A stretch of DNA of 64,000 nucleotides from Corynebacterium casei LMG S-19264. GTDB lineage: Bacteria; Actinomycetota; Actinomycetes; Mycobacteriales; Mycobacteriaceae. Location: NCBI RefSeq assembly GCF_000550785.1, contig NZ_CP004350.1:288008-352007 (forward strand), in the 5' to 3' direction. The notes below the pieces were generated by a model. That model ran no database searches. It saw only the letters and a list, made by a program, of their open reading frames with translations, and had not been told where the DNA came from. Shown piece after piece: positions 8,340 through 16,773 of the stretch (position 1 is its first letter; every line of letters starts with the position of its first letter). The position numbers and the translations under genes were made by a program.

Positions 8340-9108
8340 CTCATTCCTTCCCAGCATCGGATCGGTGCCTCATTGAAGTGGGGCGATTGAAGGTGGGGCA
8401 GCTGAGTTAAAGCTTTAAGATGAAACTGTAAGTTTTTACGTTCATCGATTTCCCAGGTAAAGCTAAGGATTGTCGGTAATTTTCAGCCACGAGGGCTATA
8501 CAATCTATGTGTTCCTGAAAAATGAAGCTGGCGCCGATGGCATTTGGGGCGCATGCGCTGGCGGAATGGAAAACTTCTATAGTTATTGTGCGTAGACATA
8601 GTGATTTGTCGATTATTTGAGCTTCCCGTTACTGGAAAAAGCGATTTTGTTCACTAATTCACAAAAATTTCGTTAGAAGTAACGCAAAAGTCTTGCAATT
8701 CGATCGAGCGTGTTCTAGCATGAGAGCCATCAATGTAACGCACGCAAGCAGTCGCCTCGGACGTGAGTTGGAGATTATCGTTTGAGTTGGCCGTGCATAT
8801 TATTCGTGTTCGAAATATGCTCCTTGGTGAGGCTAAATTGCTTTCACCAGCGGTTATGTTGACGGTAACCTCAGGCGGTACCCCCGTTTTGGGGCATTTG
8901 CTATGCCTAAAAGTTGCGTGGTTTACGCCTTTGGGATCTGGGAAAATATCTTTTTAAGCGCGGCCTTTCGTCTAAAATGTATAATATGCATGGCGTGAAT
9001 ATTATATGCGTTCTGATGTGGTGATTGCGCAGGTCGCCGGAAGCGATGCATACTCTAGGTACAAGTTCGTCACAAGGCGAGCAAACATCTATTTGAAAGG
9101 ATCGTAAT
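8340..9108. other. gene-poor intergenic region, possible short coding remnant
   Basis: I see no convincing complete gene here. At 8470-8595 a plus-strand frame (possible TTG start after AAGGA) reads a protein-like tail including GYTIYVFLKNEAGADGIWG and ends at TAG; it may be the 3' remnant of a lost gene. A perfect -10 hexamer TATAAT at 8980-8985 is the best candidate promoter for the small peptide gene that follows and would give a 5' leader of about 115 nt. The stretch is AT-richer than its surroundings. Confidence 0.4.
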
Positions 9109-9228
9109 ATGTTCACCCAGATCATCGATCTTCTGTCCAATGTTTTCTCCGGCGTTGCTGACTTCGTAGGCCAGTTCAGCTCCGAGACCTTTGACGCAAT
9201 CGGCACCCTGTCTTCCAACGTATTCTAA
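9109..9228 (+). CDS. 39-residue hydrophobic peptide, candidate small cell-wall porin (PorA/PorH-like)
   Basis: This ORF is too short for routine calling but well formed. GAAAGGA lies 7 nt upstream of the ATG, and the downstream end carries a clear terminator. The peptide begins MFTQIIDLLSNVFSGVADFV and ends LSSNVF; it has no cysteine, no signal peptide and no basic residue, four acidic residues, and a periodic hydrophobic pattern suited to one amphipathic helix. Those are the traits of the corynebacterial mycomembrane channel peptides PorA and PorH, and a single 40-residue channel (PorACj) is known in C. jeikeium. The porin role is inferred from size and composition, not from a recognised sequence match. 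A secreted surfactant-like peptide is an alternative. Confidence 0.6.
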   Translation: MFTQIIDLLSNVFSGVADFVGQFSSETFDAIGTLSSNVF

Positions 9229-9244
9229 GTAATACGGAAGTCGG

Positions 9245-9337
9245 CCCTCGCCGCCTGATGTAAGGTCGGGCGAGGAAGCTGTAGCGATATAGCGGGCGCT
9301 TCCCATACCTTGATTGGTATGGGAAGCGCTCCTTTTT
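9245..9337 (+). terminator. double hairpin ending in a strong terminator after the 39-aa gene
   Basis: A first hairpin pairs CCTCGCC (9246-9252) with GGCGAGG (9269-9275). The second is a perfect 14-bp stem, GCGCTTCCCATACC (9296-9309) with GGTATGGGAAGCGC (9316-9329), a 6-nt loop and a CCTTTTT tail. Such a strong terminator directly behind a 39-codon ORF supports the ORF as a highly expressed, separately transcribed unit. Confidence 0.88.
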
Positions 9338-9362
9338 GTTTTCTGTCAATCTCTTCCTGTGC

Positions 9363-9948
9363 TTACAGACCCTGATCGGGGAAAGTGCCCTCGTGGCCGA
9401 GCTCTCCAGCAGCAGCGTCCCAAAAGAAGGTCACGGTTGCCGTGTAGTTGGGCGCTTCAACGTTTGAGCCACCAGGTGCTCGCCCTTGTCCTGGATTTCC
9501 ATGGCCTGCTGAGGGTAAGTTGAGTCGAAACCAAGGTATTCACTCTTGTGGGAAAACAAGATTTTCGTTTCGAACTGCGATTTTCCTTGCGGTTGTTGGA
9601 TGGGTAGGGCATGGCTCAAGTCTGTGCAGGGGTCATAATTGCTCTTGCATTCACGGACCCAAGGGGGCATCGGGCGCGCTCGACGGGATGGGTGCCGTGA
9701 TTGCATCGCTTGATGGGGAGATCTCGCAGTTTGGTTGTGGCGCGGGCGGTGGAGGTTCAGGAGATTCTGTCCTGGCTAGGGCTTCCGTGTTAGTAGCGGA
9801 AGGTGAAGTAGTAACCGGCACCATGCTTGGGGAACTTTCCAGGCTGCGTCGTCAATGTCTGCGCACGATACCGACCCGAAAGAGAGAAGGGCTGCGGCCA
9901 AAACTATGTGTGGGCGGCGCTTGAGTTGTGCTTTTAGAGTACGGGCAT
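9363..9948 (-). pseudogene. decayed LppP/LprE-like lipoprotein gene (frameshifted)
   Basis: The minus strand encodes one protein spread over several frames. A signal-peptide-like segment (RRPHIVLAAALLSFGSVSC) near 9930-9870 is followed in other frames by a proline-rich linker, then PWVRECKSNYDPCTDLSHAL and ILFSHKSEYLGFDSTYPQQA, then a tail ending ATVTFFWDAAAGELGHEG before TAA at 9363-9365. The cysteine pattern and the FSHKSEYLG/TVTFFW blocks resemble the LppP/LprE secreted lipoprotein family. One shift lies at a run of five Gs (9663-9667), another near 9450-9480, and at least one more near 9825. No good start codon remains. The family call is from memory of the pattern; the broken frame is directly visible. 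Confidence 0.55.
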
Positions 9949-10182
9949 TAATTCATGATCGTATCAGCTATGAAACTAGAAGTGGACAGTATCACATGGG
10001 GAGTTTCGGTTTCCTTAACAAAAGTGTATCTAAGGTGCGCCAATAGCTTTTCGGCATTAAATTTTTCGGCAGTCTAAGCTGGGAGAGGGCTAAAGAAGAT
10101 TTCCACGCTACACATTGGCCAAGGCATGCTGTTTAGCTCGACTGAGGCTGATGTGTAAACGATGTGGTTTATGGAGGTGCAC

Positions 10183-11547
10183 ATGAGCGATATGACAGAC
10201 CAGTCAATGGATGTTTTGGATGATTGGTTGAAGACCGAAAAATCTATCGACCCGAAAGATGCACCTCGATTACAGAAACTTCTGGCGGACACACCGATCA
10301 AGGATGTTATCGCCCTAGTTGAGCGTCACAATGCGGCGCGTGCGGCATTGGCGTTGCGCTTGCTGTCACGGCAGCGGTCTATTGAAGTCTTTGATGCGCT
10401 GGATTCCGCGCACCAGGCGGACCTTATTGATGAGCTAGGCAATGCGGAAGTCTTTGAGTTCTTCGATGAGCTGGATCCAGATGACCGAGTATCACTCTTG
10501 GATGAGTTGCCCGCTGAAATTGCTGACCGCTTGCTGCGTTCGCTGACAAAGGACGAACGTGATGTCACCGGAGTGGTGCTGGGCTACCCGAAGGGAAGCA
10601 TCGGCAGGCGAATGAGCCCCGAGGTTCCGGAAATCTACCGCGAGATGACCGTGGATGAGGCGCTCGCACGGATTCGTGAAACCGCTGATGGCCTGGAGAC
10701 CATCTACACGCTGCCGGTCACGCGTAAAGACCGTCGCCTTGTGGGCGTGGTGTCATTTAGAACTCTGTTTACCGCGCGCGGCAATCGCTTGGTTGAAGAC
10801 ATCATGAATGAGCCGGTGTATGCCTACGCGCACGATGACGCGGAGGAAACTGCGCGTTGGTTCATGCCGCTGGACTTCCTGGCGATGCCAATCGTGGATG
10901 AATCCCAACGTCTGGTTGGTATTTTGACCTGGGACGACGCTGCCGACATTGTGGAAGAAGAAGACACTGAGGACTCCGCGCGTGCCGGCGGTACGGAAGC
11001 GCTGCAGCAGCCGTACATGTCTACGCCATTGATGAAGCTGGTGCGCTTACGCATCGTGTGGCTGTTGGTGCTGGCGATCTCAGCGCTGTTGACGGTGAAG
11101 GTACTTGATACTTTTGAAGACACCCTCGCCGCGGCTGTCGTGCTTTCATTGTTTATCCCCCTGTTGACGGGTACTGGTGGTAACACAGGCAACCAGGCTG
11201 CAACGACGGTGACACGTGCTTTGGCGCTGGGTGATGTCCGCTCGAAAGACTTCATGCAGGTTCTCTGGCGGGAACTTCGCGTAGGCCTAGTCTTGGGTAC
11301 CTTGCTGGGTGCCCTGGGCTTCATTTTGGCCTCCCTGGTCTATGGGCTCGATATCGGCATAGTTATCGGCCTGACCTTGCTGTTGGTCTGTTCCATGTCT
11401 GCAACCGTCGGCGGTTTGATGCCGATTTTGGCCAAGACCATTGGCGCCGACCCAGCCGTATTTTCCAACCCGTTTATCTCCACCTTCTGTGACGCAACCG
11501 GCCTGATTGTGTACTTCCTCATCGCCAAGACGGTGTTAGGTTTGTAA
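10183..11547 (+). CDS. mgtE: magnesium transporter MgtE
   Basis: A 454-residue Mg2+ channel/transporter with an acidic N domain (~1-130), a CBS pair (~135-260, including EDIMNEPVYAYAHDDAEET) and five TM segments. The pore/selectivity region is LLTGTGGNTGNQAATTVTRAL. Cytoplasmic Mg2+ closes MgtE channels through the N and CBS domains. The ATG at 10183 follows GGAGG by 5 nt, which decides it over an ATG 21 nt upstream. It appears to be monocistronic, and I see no Mg2+ riboswitch in the ~230 nt upstream. Confidence 0.93.
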   Translation: MSDMTDQSMDVLDDWLKTEKSIDPKDAPRLQKLLADTPIKDVIALVERHNAARAALALRLLSRQRSIEVFDALDSAHQADLIDELGNAEVFEFFDELDPDDRVSLLDELPAEIADRLLRSLTKDERDVTGVVLGYPKGSIGRRMSPEVPEIYREMTVDEALARIRETADGLETIYTLPVTRKDRRLVGVVSFRTLFTARGNRLVEDIMNEPVYAYAHDDAEETARWFMPLDFLAMPIVDESQRLVGILTWDDAADIVEEEDTEDSARAGGTEALQQPYMSTPLMKLVRLRIVWLLVLAISALLTVKVLDTFEDTLAAAVVLSLFIPLLTGTGGNTGNQAATTVTRALALGDVRSKDFMQVLWRELRVGLVLGTLLGALGFILASLVYGLDIGIVIGLTLLLVCSMSATVGGLMPILAKTIGADPAVFSNPFISTFCDATGLIVYFLIAKTVLGL

Positions 11548-11837
11548 ACCCTCAACTTCACAAAAATGCGCCCACTCACCTGAACCTATGCTGTGTAACT
11601 TACCTAGTTACCCGGGGGTGATGTGGGTGTATTTTTGGCATCAATATTGTTTAAAGTTCCGATCTTGCAAAGATATTTTGTACGTTGTTTCTAAACCACT
11701 TCTGTGAATGAAGTCTCTAAATGCCTTGATTTTGGTAGAAATTTCATCAAGTTTGTATATGAATCTCTGCCACGTTCGGTGCATGGAGGCTTGGTTTGGA
11801 AGTAGCCCCGAGCATGATTTAGGAGCACACATATCTT

Positions 11838-13421
11838 ATGTCGACCCCAGTTACGCAAGAATCGACGTCCCAAGCGGCGGGTGAGGAAGCCGAAGGCGTC
11901 AAGAAGTCTGAATGGCGCCGCCAAATCACAGGCATTTTTGTTGGCCTGATCCTCGCAGCCCTTGTATACGCCTTTTTCCCATCCAACTCCGTTGAAACCG
12001 TGCTGGAATCAACGGGCGCTAACCCAGAGACTGAATACACGCACCAGTCGCTGCGTATTGTCGCGGCTACCACTGTCCTGATGGGCGCTTGGTGGATGAC
12101 AGAAGCAATTCCACTGGCCGCCACCGCCTTGCTCCCAATCGTGATCTTCCCAATCACGGGTGTCGCGGAATTCTCCGCAGTGGGCAGTCCTTACGCATCA
12201 TCCACCATCTTCTTGTTCATGGGCGGCTTCCTGCTTGCCCTGGGCTTGCAGCGCTGGAACCTGCACCGCCGCTTGGCGCTGTACGTGGTCAAGGTTGTTG
12301 GTACTTCACCAAAGCGCCTGATCCTTGGTTTCATGATTGCAACGGGCTTCATGTCCATGTGGGTGTCTAACACCGCAACCGCAGTGGTCATGCTGCCAAT
12401 CGGTATTTCAGTTCTGCAGCTGACGGCTGAAACCGTTGGCGGCATGAAGAACCAGAAGAAGTTCGCAACGTCGATGATGCTGGCTATTGCCTACTCCGCG
12501 TCCATCGGCTCCCTGGGCACTTTGATTGGTACCCCGCCAAACGCGCTGCTGGCTGGTTACATGCAAGAAGCACACGGTATCACCATTGGTTTCGGCCAGT
12601 GGATGATGGTCGGTATGCCATTGGCAATCGTGTTCACCGTCGTGGCATGGCTGGTATTGATCACCGTGTTCAAGCCAGAAATGGACCACATTCCAGGTGG
12701 CAAGGAACTCATTGATGAAGAGATTCACAAGCTGGGCAAGTGGACGGGTCCACAGATTCAGGTCGGCATCATCTTCGTCTTGGCCGCAGTAACCTGGGTT
12801 GGATTGCCATTGCTTATCGATGCCTTCGCGTGGGACATCCCTTATAACGACGCCATCGTTGGTATCGCCGCTGGCCTTTTGATGTTCACCTTGCCAGCTG
12901 ACCGCAAGACCGGTGTCCGCCTGTTGGACTGGAAGACCGCAAATGAGCTTCCATGGGACGTTCTGTTGCTCTTCGGTGGTGGCCTGTCCCTGTCCGCAAT
13001 GTTCACCGCCTCCGGTCTGTCCCTGTGGATTGGTGAGGTTGCTAAGGGTCTTGGCGCCCTGCCTATCTTCCTGCTCATGGGTGCTGTTGCTGCGCTGGTT
13101 CTGATTCTGACGGAGTTCACCTCCAACACCGCAACCGCAGCGACCTTCCTGCCAATCATGGGCGGTGTTGCCGTCGGTATCGGCCTGACCGCCAACGGCG
13201 AAGCCAACGTTCTGCTGCTGACCATCCCAGTGGCACTGGCCGCAACCTGTGCGTTCATGATGCCAGTGGCAACCCCGCCAAACGCTATTGCCTTCGGCTC
13301 TGGCTACGTCACTATTGGCGAGATGATCAAGGGCGGCGTCTGGCTCAACCTCATCGGCCTGGTTCTCATCACCCTGGCGGCGTACTTCGTTGCTATCCCA
13401 GTCTTCGGGCTCGTGATTTAA
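11838..13421 (+). CDS. divalent anion:Na+ symporter (DASS/SLC13), likely C4-dicarboxylate uptake
   Basis: A 527-residue membrane protein of the DASS family with the signatures WWMTEAIPLAATALLP (~75-90) and SNTATAVVMLPIG. A second repeat has FTSNTATAATFLPIMGG and ATPPNAIAFGSGYVT. C. glutamicum carries a related Na+-coupled succinate/fumarate/malate carrier (DccT/SdcS), so dicarboxylate uptake is the likely role, inferred from the family. AGGAG lies 12 nt upstream of the ATG. The codons are highly biased toward a few synonyms (GGT, CTG, CCA), suggesting strong expression. Confidence 0.88.
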   Translation: MSTPVTQESTSQAAGEEAEGVKKSEWRRQITGIFVGLILAALVYAFFPSNSVETVLESTGANPETEYTHQSLRIVAATTVLMGAWWMTEAIPLAATALLPIVIFPITGVAEFSAVGSPYASSTIFLFMGGFLLALGLQRWNLHRRLALYVVKVVGTSPKRLILGFMIATGFMSMWVSNTATAVVMLPIGISVLQLTAETVGGMKNQKKFATSMMLAIAYSASIGSLGTLIGTPPNALLAGYMQEAHGITIGFGQWMMVGMPLAIVFTVVAWLVLITVFKPEMDHIPGGKELIDEEIHKLGKWTGPQIQVGIIFVLAAVTWVGLPLLIDAFAWDIPYNDAIVGIAAGLLMFTLPADRKTGVRLLDWKTANELPWDVLLLFGGGLSLSAMFTASGLSLWIGEVAKGLGALPIFLLMGAVAALVLILTEFTSNTATAATFLPIMGGVAVGIGLTANGEANVLLLTIPVALAATCAFMMPVATPPNAIAFGSGYVTIGEMIKGGVWLNLIGLVLITLAAYFVAIPVFGLVI

Positions 13422-13467
13422 CAACTCCCTATGTTGAGGTGCTTGTGCAACCTCAGCGGCTCAGAAG

Positions 13468-13506
13468 CCCAGCGACTCTTATTAACCATGAAGTCGCTGG
13501 GTTTCT
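13468..13506 (+). terminator. Rho-independent terminator after the DASS transporter
   Basis: CCCAGCGACT (13468-13477) pairs with AGTCGCTGGG (13492-13501), followed by a T-rich TTTCTTCT. Confidence 0.75.
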
Positions 13507-13693
13507 TCTCTATCTATGACAGTCATGTCCCTCTCGGCAGCTCGAAGTGCGGACCGACTTAACGAGTAGATGAACTACACATAAAATCGCGGAAAAATAA
13601 TAAACAACCAGCGGTTTTGTCAGTTTGTTAAAGTGTGAGTATAGTTAAGCAACGTTGCAGGGAACACCTACTAAGGGTTCACGGCAATGGGAA

Positions 13694-13766
13694 GCGCCCG
13701 TAGCTCAACGGATAGAGCATCTGACTACGGATCAGAAGGTTGGAGGTTCGAATCCTTTCGGGCGCA
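13694..13766 (+). tRNA. tRNA-Arg(ACG)
   Basis: A 73-nt tRNA with acceptor GCGCCCG/CGGGCGC, anticodon stem TCTGA/TCAGA and loop CTACGGA with anticodon ACG at 13727-13729. No CCA is encoded. The A34 of this anticodon is the substrate of TadA, encoded at 20812 in the same window, which lets one tRNA read CGU, CGC and CGA. Confidence 0.96.
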
Positions 13767-13773
13767 CAGTGCA

Positions 13774-13820
13774 AAACCCCAGCTAGAATGGTTAATAACC
13801 AATCTGGCTGGGGTTTGTTC
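13774..13820 (+). terminator. Rho-independent terminator after tRNA-Arg
   Basis: AAACCCCAGC (13774-13783) pairs with GCTGGGGTTT (13807-13816), followed by TTTGTT. Confidence 0.82.
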
Positions 13821-13906
13821 GTTGTTCTGTTCGAACTCGACCACGGCGACGCGGTCGCGGCCTATATGCCAAAAGTGGTGTCTGGCGGCGTGTCGGGGTG
13901 GGATGT

Positions 13907-15091
13907 TTAGCGGATGGTTCCTTTTCTGATTCCTACTGAGTGGTTGTATTCGGTTGGGATAGCATTGTCGTAGAGGGCTGGCCTTCCGGTTTCGTGGTTG
14001 GTGTGGTTCTCGGTGTGGGTTAAGACGTGGACTTTGGCGAGTTGGTCTTTTCCCCAGTTCTGCTGTCTGGCGATCTTGCGTGGGTCGTCAGGCAGTGGTG
14101 TTTTGTTGTAGAGCCACCATTCGAGCATTTTTCTTTGCCGTTCCCCGCCGCGCCCGCGGTGGCAGCGAGCGATGAATTTCAGTTGCGAGTTGATGCCGCC
14201 TTCTAGGCTGTTGGTATTTGATGCCCAAGATTCTTTGTCTATGGCTTGCTTTGGTGGGGTGAGGTAGGTAAATAGGTGTCCCTTTTTGTGCAGGTTAGTC
14301 AGCGAGTTATAGGCGCTGCGGACTCTGCGGTGGGTGAATTCATAGCGTTTGCCGGTGCGGTTTATTTCTGGGGGCAAGGGGGTTTTCTCGTTGAGGAAAT
14401 CGTGGTGTTTGAGTCCGTATTTGTGGAGGTCGACGGCCCATTTTCGGGCTTGTTGCACGGTTTCTCTGCTTGTTAGTTCTAAGGCGAGATTATAGATTTC
14501 GCGTCCGGCTTCAGTCCGTGGCCGGGAGGTGACGTAGCGGCGAACAACTCGTTGGGCGTGGATGAGGCAGCGTTGGATCAAGGTGCTAGGCCAGAGCTTT
14601 TTGATGGCTGCTTGAGCACCTTGGCCGCCGTCGAGGACGACGCATAAGGGTGCTGCGAGTTTAGACAGTAGCTGCGTGTAGGAGTGGGTGGTTTCGTGTT
14701 TGCACCAGTGCCAGCACAAGACATGGTCGGGGGTTGAGGCTATGAGTAGGCATCCAGCTGCGGTGTAGGTGCCGTCGATGAAGATTTGGTCGTGGATGCG
14801 GTGTTTGTCAGGGTTGTTGGGTATTTCGATAAGCCATAGTGGTTCGAAGTAGCGGTATACGGTGCGGGTGGATACTTTCATCAGCCTGGCGCATTCGGTG
14901 ATTGGGTAAATGCCGGTGACGTGGTTGTGGAAGTAGGTGAAGTGGCGCTTGGCAGTGATGTCTGGTCGGTGGGTTTGTTCGGATATTCCGCAGGTGGTGT
15001 TTTTACAGCGCCATCGGGTGCGTGCGTTTCTTTTCCCATTTTTCTTCATTTCCCCAGTGCATAGTGGGCATCGTGGTCGTATTTCGGGCAT
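13907..15091 (-). CDS. IS1249-type transposase
   Basis: A 394-residue transposase. It starts with a zinc ribbon (CPLC at residues 8-11 and a second CKNTTC pair near residue 30), followed by a helix-turn-helix segment (ITECARLMKVSTRTVYRYF) and a DDE-type core with HDQIFIDGTY (first Asp), CVVLDGGQGAQAAIKKLWP (second Asp) and WASNTNSLEGGINSQLK (Glu). It is intact with no internal stop. It is nearly identical to the partial copy at 63281-64000. Confidence 0.92.
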   Translation of the reverse strand: MPEIRPRCPLCTGEMKKNGKRNARTRWRCKNTTCGISEQTHRPDITAKRHFTYFHNHVTGIYPITECARLMKVSTRTVYRYFEPLWLIEIPNNPDKHRIHDQIFIDGTYTAAGCLLIASTPDHVLCWHWCKHETTHSYTQLLSKLAAPLCVVLDGGQGAQAAIKKLWPSTLIQRCLIHAQRVVRRYVTSRPRTEAGREIYNLALELTSRETVQQARKWAVDLHKYGLKHHDFLNEKTPLPPEINRTGKRYEFTHRRVRSAYNSLTNLHKKGHLFTYLTPPKQAIDKESWASNTNSLEGGINSQLKFIARCHRGRGGERQRKMLEWWLYNKTPLPDDPRKIARQQNWGKDQLAKVHVLTHTENHTNHETGRPALYDNAIPTEYNHSVGIRKGTIR

Positions 15092-15103
15092 GAGAAATAC
15101 AAA

Positions 15104-15129
15104 ACCGCACCTGTTAGCACAGGTGCGGT
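15104..15129 (-). terminator. IS-borne hairpin/terminator just upstream of the transposase start
   Basis: ACCGCACCTG (15104-15113) and CAGGTGCGGT (15120-15129) form a perfect 10-bp stem with a 6-nt loop. On the minus strand it is followed by TTTTG and lies 12 nt before the transposase ATG. Read from outside the element it looks like a terminator that would block read-through into the transposase gene; it may also hide the ribosome site. Confidence 0.7.
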
Positions 15130-15297
15130 AGAAACTTCGGGATTGACCGAAAAACTCGTGTGTGCAAGCTTTTTGACCTTGCAGAGTATTGATTTAGCTA
15201 TTGAGAGCTGCGGAGATTGCCGGATCTAGACACCACTTTTGTCACATAGCCCGCGGTCGCTAATGGAACGCGGCAGTTTTGAGCAGTTTATGAAATG

Positions 15298-15333
15298 ACG
15301 CAGTCCTCGCAAGGGGACAAGCGAGGACTGCGT
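15298..15333. terminator. long perfect palindrome, possible terminator of the acyltransferase gene
   Basis: ACGCAGTCCTCGC (15298-15310) pairs perfectly over 13 bp with GCGAGGACTGCGT (15321-15333). It lies 75 nt past the stop of the minus-strand acyltransferase gene, but neither strand has a good T run. Confidence 0.5.
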
Positions 15334-15408
15334 TCTAGCGGGGCGAGTGTGCCGGGGGAGGGGGAGCAACTCACCACCAATCATCTAACAGGCACCCTCA
15401 GCAGATAG

Positions 15409-16659
15409 CTAGGGCTTGTGTATTCCAGTGGTCACGCGCTGTGCCGCAGCATGAATTACGGCTTCTAGTGGGCCGCGGCGGAAGAACCGGAACCAGAGCG
15501 CTGCGAGCAGCATGGGTAGTACTACAAAGAGTACGAGGCTGAGCCAGATGGAAATCATGGCTCCGCCGGCAAACAGCAACACCAGGAACCCGATGATGTG
15601 GCCAACATAGTAGGTCAGCGGCATCTTTCCAAGAGTGCTAAACGGGATGAGCACGGGTGCGGCAAAGTGCTCGATGAGTGAAAGCGCAGCCAAAACCAGC
15701 AAGACAAAACCAATTCCGCCGATGATTTCCATGATTGATCCGGAGTGGCTTGCGGCAAAGAGCAGGCTGCGGGCGTCGTTGAGGTTCGTCACGCCGAGGT
15801 CTGTATAAGCCATCGTGCCAAACTGGTCCATGAGCTGGTCATCGGTGGCATCGGCGAGAGCCGGATCCATGCCGCGGAAGACCGAGATGCGCTCGGACAT
15901 GAAATCGGTGACGGTGACGAGTACAAAACTGGTGCCATAACCCACGACGACAAGTACGACGCCCCAGATGGCAGCCAGACGAGTGGTGAAGGTGGAGTCC
16001 AGAATCAAACGCCCGATGACAATGCCCGCGAGCAAGAAGGGAATCCAGGTGAGTACGGGATACATGCCATCGAAAAGCAACTGGCGAAAAGCCTGTACCG
16101 TGCCCTCGACGCTGGTGAAGCTGAAGATGGTGGGGACTCCGCCGATGACCAATTCATCACTGGTATCCCGCCACACCGTGCGCAACCAGAAGGACAATAT
16201 CGGCGCTACAAGTGCCGTGAGCGCAGTCAAGATAACCAGGACACGAGTGGACAAGCGCAGCACAGGAATAGCCAGCAAAGACAGCACAGCGTAGGTGCTC
16301 AAAATGACAATAGGGCCGGCACTCAACAGCGGAAGCGTGATGCCGATGAGGAAAAGGATGATGGCGCGAACCAACAAGTCCCGGGAGCTGTTGCGATTGG
16401 CAAACCCCAAACGCTCGCGGTCTGTAACCGCATGGCTACGCGCAATCAATGCGGTGGACACACCCGCGAGGACCGCAAACATGATGGACGCGCGACCCGA
16501 CACCAAAAATTCAATGGGCGCCGGAATCGGAACAAACGCAGCAATATGCGCCAGGAACATGCCGATAATTGCCAAAGCGCGAGCAGCATCAAGATAAGCA
16601 ATCCGGGCCCGCGGCGCACGCACACTATGCGACGCAGGCGTTGCGGTTGAAATAGTCAT
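15409..16659 (-). CDS. multi-spanning membrane acyltransferase-like protein (DUF418/HGSNAT-type)
   Basis: A 416-residue protein with about ten hydrophobic segments. It opens with RIAYLDAARALAIIGMFLAH (residues ~19-38), the motif that begins heparan-alpha-glucosaminide N-acetyltransferase-like and DUF418/DUF1624 membrane proteins. The end has MPLTYYVGHIIGFLVL, the usual DUF418 block. Such proteins are thought to acylate cell-envelope glycans or lipids; the substrate here is unknown. It stands alone between the IS element and pdxR. Confidence 0.8.
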   Translation of the reverse strand: MTISTATPASHSVRAPRARIAYLDAARALAIIGMFLAHIAAFVPIPAPIEFLVSGRASIMFAVLAGVSTALIARSHAVTDRERLGFANRNSSRDLLVRAIILFLIGITLPLLSAGPIVILSTYAVLSLLAIPVLRLSTRVLVILTALTALVAPILSFWLRTVWRDTSDELVIGGVPTIFSFTSVEGTVQAFRQLLFDGMYPVLTWIPFLLAGIVIGRLILDSTFTTRLAAIWGVVLVVVGYGTSFVLVTVTDFMSERISVFRGMDPALADATDDQLMDQFGTMAYTDLGVTNLNDARSLLFAASHSGSIMEIIGGIGFVLLVLAALSLIEHFAAPVLIPFSTLGKMPLTYYVGHIIGFLVLLFAGGAMISIWLSLVLFVVLPMLLAALWFRFFRRGPLEAVIHAAAQRVTTGIHKP

Positions 16660-16773
16660 AGCACCTATTTCAACCGATCCCTGGAGTTATTGATAGAGCG
16701 CTGACGATAAACTTCGTAGTAGAGCTGGCACTACCTTCGACGATCGCGGCGATGCAAAGACGATTTTTCTTGG

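Larger units (their letters stand above)
13859..15252 (-). mobile_element. complete IS1249-type insertion sequence (copy 1)
   Basis: A 1,394-bp element. Its ends are imperfect inverted repeats of about 27 bp (23 matches), the left reading GGCCTATATGCCAAAAGTGG and the right, in reverse complement, GGGCTATGTGACAAAAGTGG. It is flanked by a perfect 8-bp direct repeat GCGGTCGC (13851-13858 and 15253-15260), the target duplication expected of IS256-group elements. It holds one transposase gene and lies just behind the tRNA-Arg terminator. Confidence 0.93.

Noticed and set aside
8763..8957. 64-codon plus-strand ORF upstream of the 39-aa peptide gene
   Set aside because: No ribosome site, no recognisable domain, and it ends just before the TATAAT promoter; I kept only the downstream short ORF.
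10050..10182. Mg2+ riboswitch upstream of mgtE
   Set aside because: I could not find M-box consensus helices or a terminator before the ATG; only a normal RBS is visible.
12408..13424. 338-codon open frame opposite the dicarboxylate transporter
   Set aside because: Gln/Asn/His-rich shadow of a membrane protein gene on the other strand.
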